This document shows, one piece after another, positions 10,037-17,134 of a DNA stretch of 45,334 nt (position 1 is the stretch's first letter; every line of letters begins with the position of its first letter). The notes beneath the pieces are model-generated. The model was given only the letters and a program-made list of their open reading frames with translations, did not search any database and was not told the origin of the DNA. Source of the stretch: Gemmatimonadota bacterium (lineage in GTDB: Bacteria; Gemmatimonadota; Gemmatimonadetes; Gemmatimonadales; Gemmatimonadaceae); assembly GCA_021298395.1 (NCBI GenBank), contig JAJTFH010000006.1:1-45334 (forward strand), written 5' to 3'. Both the position numbers and the translations under genes were made by a program.

Positions 10037-10501
10037 ATGTCATATCGTTCCACGTCACGTCGCCTCCGCCAGCTCGTCGCCGTCGCCACCCTCGCGCTCG
10101 GCCTCGGGGCCTGCAAGGACAGCACCGGTCTTGACGATGCGCACGGTGAGGAGGTGCATGCCATGAAGGTCACCCTCGCGAACGGGACCTCGGTCACCGT
10201 GAGTGAGACCGGCACCGTCACGGGCACACTGACCATCCCCGCTGGGGTCGCGACCACCTTCACTGTGACCTTCCTCGACGATGCCGGCGCGGTCGTGGAC
10301 GACCTCCCGGCCTCGGAGTACCAGGCCTCGGTCGCTCCGAATGCTGGTATCACGTTCGCCCGGACCGGGGCGTTCGCGGGCACGCTCCAAGGGGCGACGG
10401 CCGGCACGGTGACCGTGCGCTTCGGCCTCTTCCACGTCCCGGAGAGCCACGATGACTTCGGCCCCTTCCCGGTCCCGGTGACGATCGCTGGTGCGATCTG
10501 A
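10037..10501 (+). CDS. putative lipoprotein downstream of TonB receptor
   Basis: This 154-residue product begins with a lipoprotein signal: basic n-region, hydrophobic LALGLG and lipobox LGAC, with Cys near residue 26. The mature part starts with an acidic, His-containing segment (DDAHGEEVHAM) and is then beta-rich with many Thr and Val; a second His group (FHVPESHDDF) is near the C-terminus. I know no named family. ATG at 10037 is chosen because it has a GAGG site about 7 bases upstream and directly precedes the signal peptide; a longer frame further upstream overlaps the receptor. With the receptor and the His/Cys protein it forms a three-gene set, probably for capture of a divalent metal. 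It ends 3 bases from nfo (convergent). Confidence 0.75.
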   Translation: MSYRSTSRRLRQLVAVATLALGLGACKDSTGLDDAHGEEVHAMKVTLANGTSVTVSETGTVTGTLTIPAGVATTFTVTFLDDAGAVVDDLPASEYQASVAPNAGITFARTGAFAGTLQGATAGTVTVRFGLFHVPESHDDFGPFPVPVTIAGAI

Positions 10502-10504
10502 GCC

Positions 10505-11419
10505 TTAGATCCCAGCGAACCGGCGGAGCTTCTCCAAGCTCCGCCGGTCGTTGGTGACCATGTCATCACCTTTCGGGGTCTCGAGGATCTTCGGGACCCC
10601 ACGCAGTTTGGGGTCGCTCATGATCCGATGGAAGGGCTTGTCCCCGATATGCCCTTCGCCGATCAGGGCATGCCGATCCTTCTTGCCGCCGAGGGGGATC
10701 GCCGAATCGTTCAGGTGGATCACGCCGAGTCGGTCGGTGCCGATCAGATCGGCGAAGCGCTGCCAGACGCCATCGTAATCGCTGACGAGGTCGTACCCCG
10801 CCGCGAAGACATGCGCGGTGTCGAGGCAGACGCCAAGACGTGACTGGAGCTTGGCGGGGATGCGCGCGAGGAGCGCGGCCATCTCCTCGAAGGTCGAGCC
10901 GAGGACGGTCCCTTGGCCGGCGGTCAGCTCCATGCAGAGGCGTGTGGGTCCCACCTCGGCTTCTAACGCCTCGGTGATCGCGTCGGCGTTCCGTGCGAGA
11001 CCGCTCGCGCGGTCATCCATGTAATTGCCCGGATGCGAGACCAGGGCATGCAGCCCGAGCGCGTGACACCGCTGGAGCTCTCGCCGGAAGCTGTCGAGCG
11101 AGCGGGCGCGGAGCGTCTCGTCCGGTGAGGCGAGGTTGATCAGATAGGAGTCGTGTGCGGTGGTGAAGCGCACCCCACTAGCCTCGAGCTGCGTCGTGAA
11201 CGCTGCCGCGGTCGTGGCATCGATCGTCGGCTCCTTCCACTGGTTGGGCGTCTTGGTGAAGAGCTGCATCGCCGAGGCGCCGATCTCGTCGGCGCGCGCG
11301 GGGGCCTTGTCGACGCCTCCAGCACTCGAGATGTGTGCCCCCAGCGGACCAAGTTCGATGGTGCCTCGCGAGGAGCTCGGACGCGACGCGGTCTTCTTCG
11401 ATGGACGGGCGGTACTCAT
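10505..11419 (-). CDS. nfo: endonuclease IV (AP endonuclease)
   Basis: This 304-residue enzyme cuts the DNA backbone 5' of abasic sites in base excision repair. The xylose-isomerase-like barrel with three zinc ions is recognisable from its ligands: LGAHISSAGG near the N-terminus, TAHDSYLINLA, SHPGNY, MELTAGQG, CLDTAHVFAAGYD, HLNDS, then RHALIGEGHIG and ILETPKGDD at the end. An N-terminal tail of about 25 Ser/Lys/Arg-rich residues precedes the domain. ATG at 11419 is chosen because it overlaps the EnvC-like stop as ATGA; an ATG six codons upstream is possible. It is the last gene of the ten-gene run. Its final codons contain a perfect 12-bp hairpin. Confidence 0.96.
   Translation of the reverse strand: MSTARPSKKTASRPSSSRGTIELGPLGAHISSAGGVDKAPARADEIGASAMQLFTKTPNQWKEPTIDATTAAAFTTQLEASGVRFTTAHDSYLINLASPDETLRARSLDSFRRELQRCHALGLHALVSHPGNYMDDRASGLARNADAITEALEAEVGPTRLCMELTAGQGTVLGSTFEEMAALLARIPAKLQSRLGVCLDTAHVFAAGYDLVSDYDGVWQRFADLIGTDRLGVIHLNDSAIPLGGKKDRHALIGEGHIGDKPFHRIMSDPKLRGVPKILETPKGDDMVTNDRRSLEKLRRFAGI
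10520..10547. terminator. 12-bp hairpin inside the 3' end of nfo, 18 bases after the lipoprotein stop
   Basis: Bases 10520-10531 and 10536-10547 are perfect reverse complements (CCGGCGGAGCTT with its mate) around a 4-base loop CTCC. There is no T-tract. Read on the plus strand it lies just after the TonB/lipoprotein operon; on the minus strand it encodes the last residues of Nfo. It could end or stabilise the plus-strand transcript. The pairing is seen directly; the function is inferred. Confidence 0.5.
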
Positions 11420-12657
11420 CGCTGGCCTCGGAGCCATTCCAAGGGATCCACCGCCACGCCATCTCGCGGGCGCATCTCGAAGTGGAGACGCGGTGGGAGG
11501 TCAGGGTCGGCCTGCCCCACGGTCCCGATCACCTCCCCCTTGCCGATCTCCTGCCCGCGCCGCACCCGCGCCGAGGCGAGCGAGGCGTAGAGCGAGTAGG
11601 CGCCGCCACCATGCTGGACCAGCACGGTGAGGCCATAGGTCCCCGATGGCTCGGCGAAGACGACCTCCCCGGCGGCGACCGCCTTCACCGGCGTCCCCTC
11701 GGCGGCACCGATCCCGATCCCATTCCACCGGATGGAGGTGTTGTTGGGGTTCACGAGCCGCCCGAAGCGATAGACGATCTGTCCGTCCACCGGCCAATCG
11801 AGACGGCCGAGGTCGCTGGTGGTGACGGAGCGGGTGGTCGGCGCCGCATTGGGACGCGCCTCGGCGCGACGGCGCGCCGCCTCGAAGGCGGCGATGACAC
11901 CGGAGAGGCGCTGCTCGTCTCGCTGCACCTGGCGCAGACGATTCTCCGCCTGTTTGGCCTGCTCCTGGAGCTGCGCCAGCGTGCGACCCCGCTGCAGCTC
12001 GAGGCGACGGAGGCGCTGCTCCTCCTCGGCCTTCTGTCGGCGATTGAGTTCCACGTCGTTCTGCAGGCGGACCAGCAGGGAGCGTTGGGAGTCGATCTGT
12101 CCGGTGAGCGCCTCGACGCGCTGCACGAGGGCGCGATCGCGCTGCGCGACGAGGTAGAGGTACTTGTAGCGTGCCACCAGGGCCCCGATCGATTGTGCTG
12201 AGAGCAGGGCTTCGACGGAGTAGAGGGGGCCACGCTTGTAGATCTCGTGAACGCGGTAGCGCAGGACGGCCCGCTTGATCCGAAGCTCGTCCTGCGTGCG
12301 TGCGAGCCCCATGTTCACGTTCTCGACCTCGTCGTAGAGCGAGCCCAGCTGCTGGTCGAGCGATCGGACCACACGCGAGGTTGCCGTGGCCTGTCGCTCG
12401 AGGATCGCCCGCTCGGCGGAGACATCTCGCGCGCTCGTCTGCAGGCGCCGCATCTTCTGTTCCAGCGCGCTGCGCTCCTGGCGGAGCCGCTCCAGCTCGA
12501 GCTGTTCTTGGCGGATGCGCTCAGCCGTCTGTTGGGCGGAGGGGGGGACCGTCGAGGTCCGTGGTGTCGGTCGCGCCTGCGCCTGGAGTACGCCCGCCAG
12601 TCCGACGAGAAGGCCGAGCCCCCTGACCCCCCGCGCGAACCTCGTACGATCGGGCAT
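11416..12657 (-). CDS. EnvC-like murein hydrolase activator (coiled coil plus degenerate LytM)
   Basis: This 413-residue exported protein has a signal peptide (about 1-28, ending VLQAQA), a long coiled coil rich in Gln, Arg and Leu (about 40-265) and a C-terminal LytM/peptidase-M23 domain (about 287-413). In active M23 enzymes zinc is held by His...Asp and an HxH. Here the first His is Trp311, the Asp is Gly315, the catalytic His of the YxHL loop is Ser359 and the first His of HxH is Arg390; only His392 remains. That pattern is known from EnvC, which activates amidases rather than cutting peptidoglycan itself. It is encoded 4 bases after ftsX, its expected membrane partner, so it most likely works with FtsEX in cell separation. 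Confidence 0.9.
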   Translation of the reverse strand: MPDRTRFARGVRGLGLLVGLAGVLQAQARPTPRTSTVPPSAQQTAERIRQEQLELERLRQERSALEQKMRRLQTSARDVSAERAILERQATATSRVVRSLDQQLGSLYDEVENVNMGLARTQDELRIKRAVLRYRVHEIYKRGPLYSVEALLSAQSIGALVARYKYLYLVAQRDRALVQRVEALTGQIDSQRSLLVRLQNDVELNRRQKAEEEQRLRRLELQRGRTLAQLQEQAKQAENRLRQVQRDEQRLSGVIAAFEAARRRAEARPNAAPTTRSVTTSDLGRLDWPVDGQIVYRFGRLVNPNNTSIRWNGIGIGAAEGTPVKAVAAGEVVFAEPSGTYGLTVLVQHGGGAYSLYASLASARVRRGQEIGKGEVIGTVGQADPDLPPRLHFEMRPRDGVAVDPLEWLRGQR

Positions 12658-12661
12658 GCGC

Positions 12662-13513
12662 TTACGCCACGCGGCGCAGGTGCCGATCGACGGAATATGC
12701 GCTCCCGAGGAACCCGATCAGGGCCCCGGCGAGGAGTCCGAGCAGGCTATGACCGACGCTGAAGAACTCCGCCTGGATCACGAGGCGTCCCAGCGTCGCA
12801 TAGGTCACGAACGAGAGGCCGAGGGCGATGATGCCGCCGAGGAGGCCCTTCACGAGCCCTTCGATCAGGAAGGGGGCTCGGATGAACCCACGCGTCGCTC
12901 CCACCAGGCGCATCACCTGGATCTCCGGTGCACGCGCGAGGACCGCCATGCGGATCGTCGATCCGATGATGATGATCGAGACCAACGCGAAGGTCGTCCC
13001 CAGTGCGAGCCCTACGAAGGTCGCGATGGTGCGCAGCCGATAGAGCTTCTCGACCCATTCCTCGCCGTACCGGATGTCATCGATGAAGTCATACTTCGAG
13101 AGTCGCTCGGCGACCTCGCGGACCTGATCGGGCGTGCGAAAACCCTCTCGGAGCCGTACCTCGATGGAGGCGGGGAGGATCCCCGCATCGAAGACGTCCT
13201 CGAACTCCCCGAGCTCCTGGCGGGCCCGTTCCAATGCCTCGGCCTCACTGACCAGGGTGACGCGCTCCACCTCGGGGAAGCTTTGCACATCGCCCACCGC
13301 GGCGCTCGCCGCGTCGGCTCGCGTCCCCTCCGCCACGAAGGCGCGGATCTCGACGCGGGATTCCACCTGCCGGAGCGCGGACCGGAGATTGAGCGCTACG
13401 AGCCCGAAGAGATCGAAGGCGAAGAGGGAGAAGGCGATCGTCGTGATGCTGAGCGCGCTCAGCATCGGGGCGCGCCGGAAGGAGAGGAGTGCTTCGCGCA
13501 GGGCGAGTCTCAT
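12662..13513 (-). CDS. ftsX: cell division protein FtsX (permease-like)
   Basis: This 283-residue protein has a short cytoplasmic start, one membrane helix (about 20-45), an extracytoplasmic loop of about 110 residues containing the FtsX extracellular domain, and three C-terminal helices (about 165-190, 215-245 and 255-275). This is the FtsX topology. With FtsE it forms an ABC-transporter-like machine that does not transport but transmits ATP hydrolysis to an EnvC-type activator outside. ATG at 13513 overlaps the ftsE stop as ATGA; a longer open frame upstream runs into ftsE and lacks FtsX-like sequence. The conserved MRLVGATRGFIRAPFLIEG block before the last helices is present. Confidence 0.95.
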   Translation of the reverse strand: MRLALREALLSFRRAPMLSALSITTIAFSLFAFDLFGLVALNLRSALRQVESRVEIRAFVAEGTRADAASAAVGDVQSFPEVERVTLVSEAEALERARQELGEFEDVFDAGILPASIEVRLREGFRTPDQVREVAERLSKYDFIDDIRYGEEWVEKLYRLRTIATFVGLALGTTFALVSIIIIGSTIRMAVLARAPEIQVMRLVGATRGFIRAPFLIEGLVKGLLGGIIALGLSFVTYATLGRLVIQAEFFSVGHSLLGLLAGALIGFLGSAYSVDRHLRRVA

Positions 13514-14229
13514 GTCGAGGATCCCCCAGGCACACCCGCGGTCGCACCGGACGCCATCGTGCCGGCATCGAAGACGAGGCGTCCGTGGTGCAGCTCGAGG
13601 GTGCGGAACGAGGTCGCACGCACGAGGTCGAGGTCGTGCGTCGCCATCAGGACGGCGGTGCCGGCACGGTTGATCTCGCACAGCAGGTCGAGGATGCTGC
13701 GAGCCGAGCGTTCGTCGAGGTTCCCCGTGGGTTCGTCAGCGAGGAGGAGCACGGGATCGTTCACGAGGGCGCGAGCGATCGCGACGCGCTGTTGCTCGCC
13801 ACCGGAGAGCTCATGGGGGCGCGCATCAGCCTTCGCGAGGAGGTCCACCTGCTCCAACACCCGCATCACCTTGGGGTCGATCCGCTTGGGCGGCGCCCCG
13901 GTCACCTCGAGTGCGAAGGCGATGTTCTCCGCGGTGGTGCGATCGGGGAGGAGGCGAAAGTCCTGGAAGACTACGCCGAGCTTGCGCCGGAGCACAGGGA
14001 TCTTCTTCGGCGTGAGGGTGACGGAGCTCTGTCCGATCACCTTGACCTCGCCGGAGGTCGGTCGTTCCTCGACGAAGATCAGCTTGAGGATCGAGCTCTT
14101 CCCGGCGCCCGAGGGTCCGGTGAGGAAGGTGAACTCCCCACGGTCCAGCGTGAATGAGACCTCGTCGAGCGCCGTGACCCCCTTGGGGTACTGCTTGGTC
14201 ACGCGGGTGAAGCGGACCATCGCGCTCAT
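13510..14229 (-). CDS. ftsE: cell division ATP-binding protein FtsE
   Basis: This 239-residue ABC ATPase has all motifs: Walker A GPSGAGKSS (about 39-47), Q-loop VFQDF, signature LSGGEQQR, Walker B VLLLADEPTGNLD and switch histidine in ATHD. The N-terminal VRFTRVTKQYPKG matches the FtsE/LolD group, and the adjacent ftsX settles the identity. It sits at the inner face of the membrane and drives FtsX. Start ATG 14229 overlaps the PLP-enzyme stop as ATGA; ATG 14220 (MVRF) is the other possibility. The C-terminal tail of about 15 residues runs past the usual FtsE end. Confidence 0.95.
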   Translation of the reverse strand: MSAMVRFTRVTKQYPKGVTALDEVSFTLDRGEFTFLTGPSGAGKSSILKLIFVEERPTSGEVKVIGQSSVTLTPKKIPVLRRKLGVVFQDFRLLPDRTTAENIAFALEVTGAPPKRIDPKVMRVLEQVDLLAKADARPHELSGGEQQRVAIARALVNDPVLLLADEPTGNLDERSARSILDLLCEINRAGTAVLMATHDLDLVRATSFRTLELHHGRLVFDAGTMASGATAGVPGGSST

Positions 14230-15386
14230 GCGAGAGCCTGGGTGAGGTCGGCGATCAGATCGTCGATGGCCTCGAGCCCGATGCTGAAGCGCAGAAAGCC
14301 ATCGGGGATCCCGATCGCCGCGCGCTCCTCCGAGGTCATCTTGCTGTGTGAGGTGAAGCGCGGCTCACTGACCAGGGTATCCACCCCGCCGAGGCTCGGC
14401 GCATGCGTGACGAGTTGCAGGCGCTGCAGGAAGCGATCGGCGGCGGGGCCGCCACCCGCGAGTTCCAGGCCGAGCATCCCGCCGAACCCGTCGAGCGTCG
14501 CCTTGGCGACCGCATGATCGGGATGGGTCGGCAGACCAGGGTGATGCACTCGACGGAACGCCGGATGCGTCGAGGCCCACTCGGCGATCGCGAGCGCGGA
14601 GGCGTTGCTCCGTTCCACGCGGACCGCGAGGGTCTTGAGGCCGCGCTCGAGGAGCCAGACGGCGAAGGGGTCCGGGGTCTGCCCCCAGAGCATCTCCTTC
14701 TGCAACACGCGCTCGATGTACGCGCTCGTGCCGGAGACCACGCCCATCAGGACATCGTGATGTCCGTTCAGGTACTTGGTCGCGGATTCGATCGTGACGT
14801 GCGCTCCCTGCTCGATGGGACGGAAGTTGATCGGGCTCGCGAAGGTCGAGTCGACGACGAGGGTGATCCCGTGTGCCGTGGCCAGAGCGGCCGTGGGGCG
14901 GATGTCGAGGACGCGGCAGGTGGGATTCACCGGCGACTCGAGGAAGATCACCTTCGTCTCGGGACGGATCGCAGCGGCGATGGCCGCCTGATCGAAGGGG
15001 TCCACGAGGGTGATGGTGATCCCCACGCGCACGAATTCCTCGAAGAAGAGGCGATGCGTGCCGCCGTAGATGTAACGCGAGGAGACGAGGTGATCGCCCG
15101 GCTCCAACAGGGCGAAGAGCGCGCAGGCCGTCGCTCCCATCCCGCTCGAGAGGAGGAGGGAGCGCTCGGCGCCCTCGAGCATCGCGATGCGCCGTTGCAC
15201 GCGTTCGGCGTTCGGGGTGTTGCCGTAGCGAGTGTAGCGCAGCCCCTCACCGGTCCCGAGGGCCTGGAGATGGTTGACCGACTGGACGAGCGGTTCGACC
15301 ACGGCATCGCCGGGCGCGTGCGCCTCGCGCGCCCCATGGATCGCGAGGGTGGCGCGCCCGAGGCGCGGAGCGGGACGATCAGGCAT
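14226..15386 (-). CDS. PLP-dependent Cys/Met metabolism enzyme (cystathionine gamma-synthase/lyase family)
   Basis: This 386-residue protein belongs to the trans-sulfuration PLP family: YTRYGNTPN near the start of the fold, SSGMGATACAL for cofactor phosphate binding, VDSTFASP with the ring-stacking Asp, the Schiff-base lysine in SATKYLNGHHD, and the SLGGVDTLVSEPRF and GFLRFSIGLE blocks near the end. Members make or break C-S bonds in cystathionine, homocysteine or methionine. Which reaction occurs here cannot be read from sequence. ATG at 15386 overlaps the upstream gene's last 8 bases and gives a normal family start; a longer frame adds only a Ser/Pro-rich tail. It is an unexpected member of an operon that runs on into ftsEX. 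Confidence 0.9.
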   Translation of the reverse strand: MPDRPAPRLGRATLAIHGAREAHAPGDAVVEPLVQSVNHLQALGTGEGLRYTRYGNTPNAERVQRRIAMLEGAERSLLLSSGMGATACALFALLEPGDHLVSSRYIYGGTHRLFFEEFVRVGITITLVDPFDQAAIAAAIRPETKVIFLESPVNPTCRVLDIRPTAALATAHGITLVVDSTFASPINFRPIEQGAHVTIESATKYLNGHHDVLMGVVSGTSAYIERVLQKEMLWGQTPDPFAVWLLERGLKTLAVRVERSNASALAIAEWASTHPAFRRVHHPGLPTHPDHAVAKATLDGFGGMLGLELAGGGPAADRFLQRLQLVTHAPSLGGVDTLVSEPRFTSHSKMTSEERAAIGIPDGFLRFSIGLEAIDDLIADLTQALA

Positions 15387-15693
15387 CCGTGGCGAGGGCC
15401 GAGGTGAGGATGGGGCGTGAACGCACATCATGCTTCACGAGGCGGACGGTCTCGGTGACCGCGAGCCCGGCGAGGTCGCGCACTGCGACGAAGCCACGCG
15501 GGAGGGTGTCGTCGAGCACCACCGGGGTGAGTTCGTGCCGCCGTGGGCCATAGACCCAGACGAGCTCCCCCTCACGGATGAGACGCTGCTCGGCATCGAT
15601 CGGATGGACGCGGAGCAACGGGCCGCGCTCGGCGTCCCCGCGTCGCGTGGCGATGAATGCCCCGACCTGGAGCGGGGGGAACCCGCGCGCCAT
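15379..15693 (-). CDS. 104-residue protein of unknown function, possibly a beta-barrel domain
   Basis: I cannot assign a family with confidence. The 104 residues are beta-rich with short turns. The middle (RVHPIDAEQRLIREGELVWV, about 28-47, then a basic turn GPRRHEL and LPRGFVAVRD) has the rhythm of a double-psi beta-barrel as in Mo-cofactor-binding C-terminal domains or Cdc48 N-domains. That is only a resemblance. There is no signal peptide or membrane helix. ATG at 15693 shares one base with the TGA of the STAS/winged-helix gene, and the 3' end overlaps the PLP gene by 8 bases, so it is certainly placed for coupled translation. It could be a partner of the STAS proteins. Confidence 0.65.
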   Translation of the reverse strand: MARGFPPLQVGAFIATRRGDAERGPLLRVHPIDAEQRLIREGELVWVYGPRRHELTPVVLDDTLPRGFVAVRDLAGLAVTETVRLVKHDVRSRPILTSALATDA

Positions 15694-16244
15694 CAGGCGG
15701 GTGCTCCCAATGGGGCGAAGGCGTCGTCGAGCCGCCGCAAAAGGCGCCGGCGCACCAGCATCTCGAGCGTCGCCTGCGCCTCCTCGAGCGCGAGGCCGAC
15801 CGCGTCGGCCGCCTCCTCCACCGCTGTACCGGCGCGGGCCATCACGCACTCCCAGAGCTGCCGCTCGAGTGGCGAGACCGTCCCCACCAGATGGGTCACC
15901 CCATCGTCGAAGCGGACGACGAGCGCGAGGCCATGCGTCTCGAGCACCGCCTCGATCGCATCGAGATGGCCCTCGCTCACGCCGACGAGCACCACATAGC
16001 TCTCTCGGCTCGGCCGTTCCCTGGTCAGCGGGAGGACCAACTTCGCGACGAACTCGTCGGCGCAGCTGCGATCCAACACCCCGATCTGCGAGAAGTCCAG
16101 GACGGCGACCGATCCCTCGGCGAGCGCGGCGATCTGCCGTTCGATCACCGTGCGCACGACGGCGCCCGTGCGTCGCGTGACGAGGTGGTGGTGCGCCTCG
16201 GGGTCGGCCGCGTCGAGCGCGACAGAGACGTCGATATGACTCAT
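15693..16244 (-). CDS. STAS-like protein with C-terminal winged-helix-like region
   Basis: This 183-residue soluble protein has an N-terminal half resembling STAS/DUF4325 domains: strand VAVLDFS (46-52) followed by GVLDRSCADEF (55-65), which aligns with the DSSG loop of SpoIIAA-type anti-anti-sigma factors. Ser60 takes the place of the serine that is phosphorylated in those proteins. The last 60 residues are helical (ERQLWECVM, then a helix-turn-helix-like EEAADAVGLALEEAQATLEML and basic RRRLLRRL), like a small winged helix. The ATG overlaps the stop of the STAS/ATPase gene as ATGA. The pair therefore looks like a kinase and its STAS substrate in a partner switch. The helix-turn-helix call is tentative. 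Confidence 0.7.
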   Translation of the reverse strand: MSHIDVSVALDAADPEAHHHLVTRRTGAVVRTVIERQIAALAEGSVAVLDFSQIGVLDRSCADEFVAKLVLPLTRERPSRESYVVLVGVSEGHLDAIEAVLETHGLALVVRFDDGVTHLVGTVSPLERQLWECVMARAGTAVEEAADAVGLALEEAQATLEMLVRRRLLRRLDDAFAPLGAPA

Positions 16245-17134
16245 GGCCGCGGCATCCGGCGCGGGATGATCACGTTGATCTGCGCCCCGGGGAAGGGTGC
16301 GAGTCCGCCCTGCAGTGGGACATCCTCATCCCAGTCGGGGATGATCGGCGCGATGCGCGCCGTACCGCTCCGCACCGTCAGCTTGCCGTCGATGCGATGC
16401 ACCCAGCCGCGCATCCCCTTGATCCCCTGGCCGCGGCCCGGATCGGCGAAGCGGCTCACGCCCTGGATCACGGCGGCCTCGAGCGCGGTCTGGTCGTCCC
16501 ACCGGTCGGCCAACGCGCGCGCGCGGCTCCCTTCGAGCGAAGCCCGGAAGCCCATGCCGGCATCGCAGACCGCGATCTGCACGACGTCACGCCCCACACG
16601 GCGCTTGGCCCAGTTGTAGCGCTGTACCATCACCCACCCGCCGCGCCCCGCGTGCTCGATGATGTTCGAGGCCGCCTCGGAGAGGGTCATGCTGAAGCCC
16701 ATCGTCGAGCGTGGCTCGAGGTCCAAGGTCGCGTTCAGGATCTGTTGCGCCTTCTCCTGGATCCGCCGGACGATCCCCTGCACGTCCTCGTTGCCGTTGA
16801 CCGGCGTCACCTCGAGGAGCACATCGGAATCGCCGCTCGCCGCCCGCTTCGGCACGGCACCGCGCAGCGTGTAGAGCTCCTCGGCGTACGTGAAGAACTG
16901 CGCGCGCGCCCAATAGCTCAGTGTCTGGTCGTCCTCGGGCGGGGCGAAGTCGGGACGCTCGGCGCGCGACTGGGCCAGGCAGAGCAGGGCGGTCAGGCCG
17001 TAGGGCGTCGCGAAGCGGCAGTGCCGCGCATCGACGAGGAGCTTCGCGTCGGCCGGGACCGTGGCGAGCTGCTCGATCACCGATTCGAACTGGGCCTCAT
17101 CGAGCGAGGCAGGGACGGTGAGGACGGCGGTCAC
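16241..17134 (-). CDS. STAS domain fused to GHKL (HATPase_c) serine-kinase-like ATPase
   Basis: This 297-residue protein begins with a STAS-like domain (about 1-60; LLVDARHCRFATPYGLTAL) and ends in a histidine-kinase-type ATPase domain (about 140-297): N-box LSEAASNIIEHA, G1-box VCDAGMGF and G2-box GQGIKGMRGW. There is no histidine phospho-acceptor, membrane segment or sensor domain. This is the organisation of RsbT/SpoIIAB-like kinases that act on STAS proteins, but with the STAS domain fused on. GTG at 17134 is chosen because it overlaps the PfkB stop as GTGA; the longer open frame upstream is antisense-like Arg-rich sequence. The next gene supplies a free STAS protein with a candidate phospho-serine. 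Confidence 0.8.
   Translation of the reverse strand: MTAVLTVPASLDEAQFESVIEQLATVPADAKLLVDARHCRFATPYGLTALLCLAQSRAERPDFAPPEDDQTLSYWARAQFFTYAEELYTLRGAVPKRAASGDSDVLLEVTPVNGNEDVQGIVRRIQEKAQQILNATLDLEPRSTMGFSMTLSEAASNIIEHAGRGGWVMVQRYNWAKRRVGRDVVQIAVCDAGMGFRASLEGSRARALADRWDDQTALEAAVIQGVSRFADPGRGQGIKGMRGWVHRIDGKLTVRSGTARIAPIIPDWDEDVPLQGGLAPFPGAQINVIIPRRMPRP

Noticed and set aside
13514..13681. N-terminal extension of FtsX into ftsE
   Set aside because: The extension is Arg/His/Pro-rich shadow sequence; ATG 13513 overlaps the ftsE stop and begins the normal FtsX sequence.
12386..14245. A 619-codon open frame antisense to ftsE, ftsX and envC
   Set aside because: The three sense genes with overlapping starts explain the region; the antisense translation has no coherent domain.
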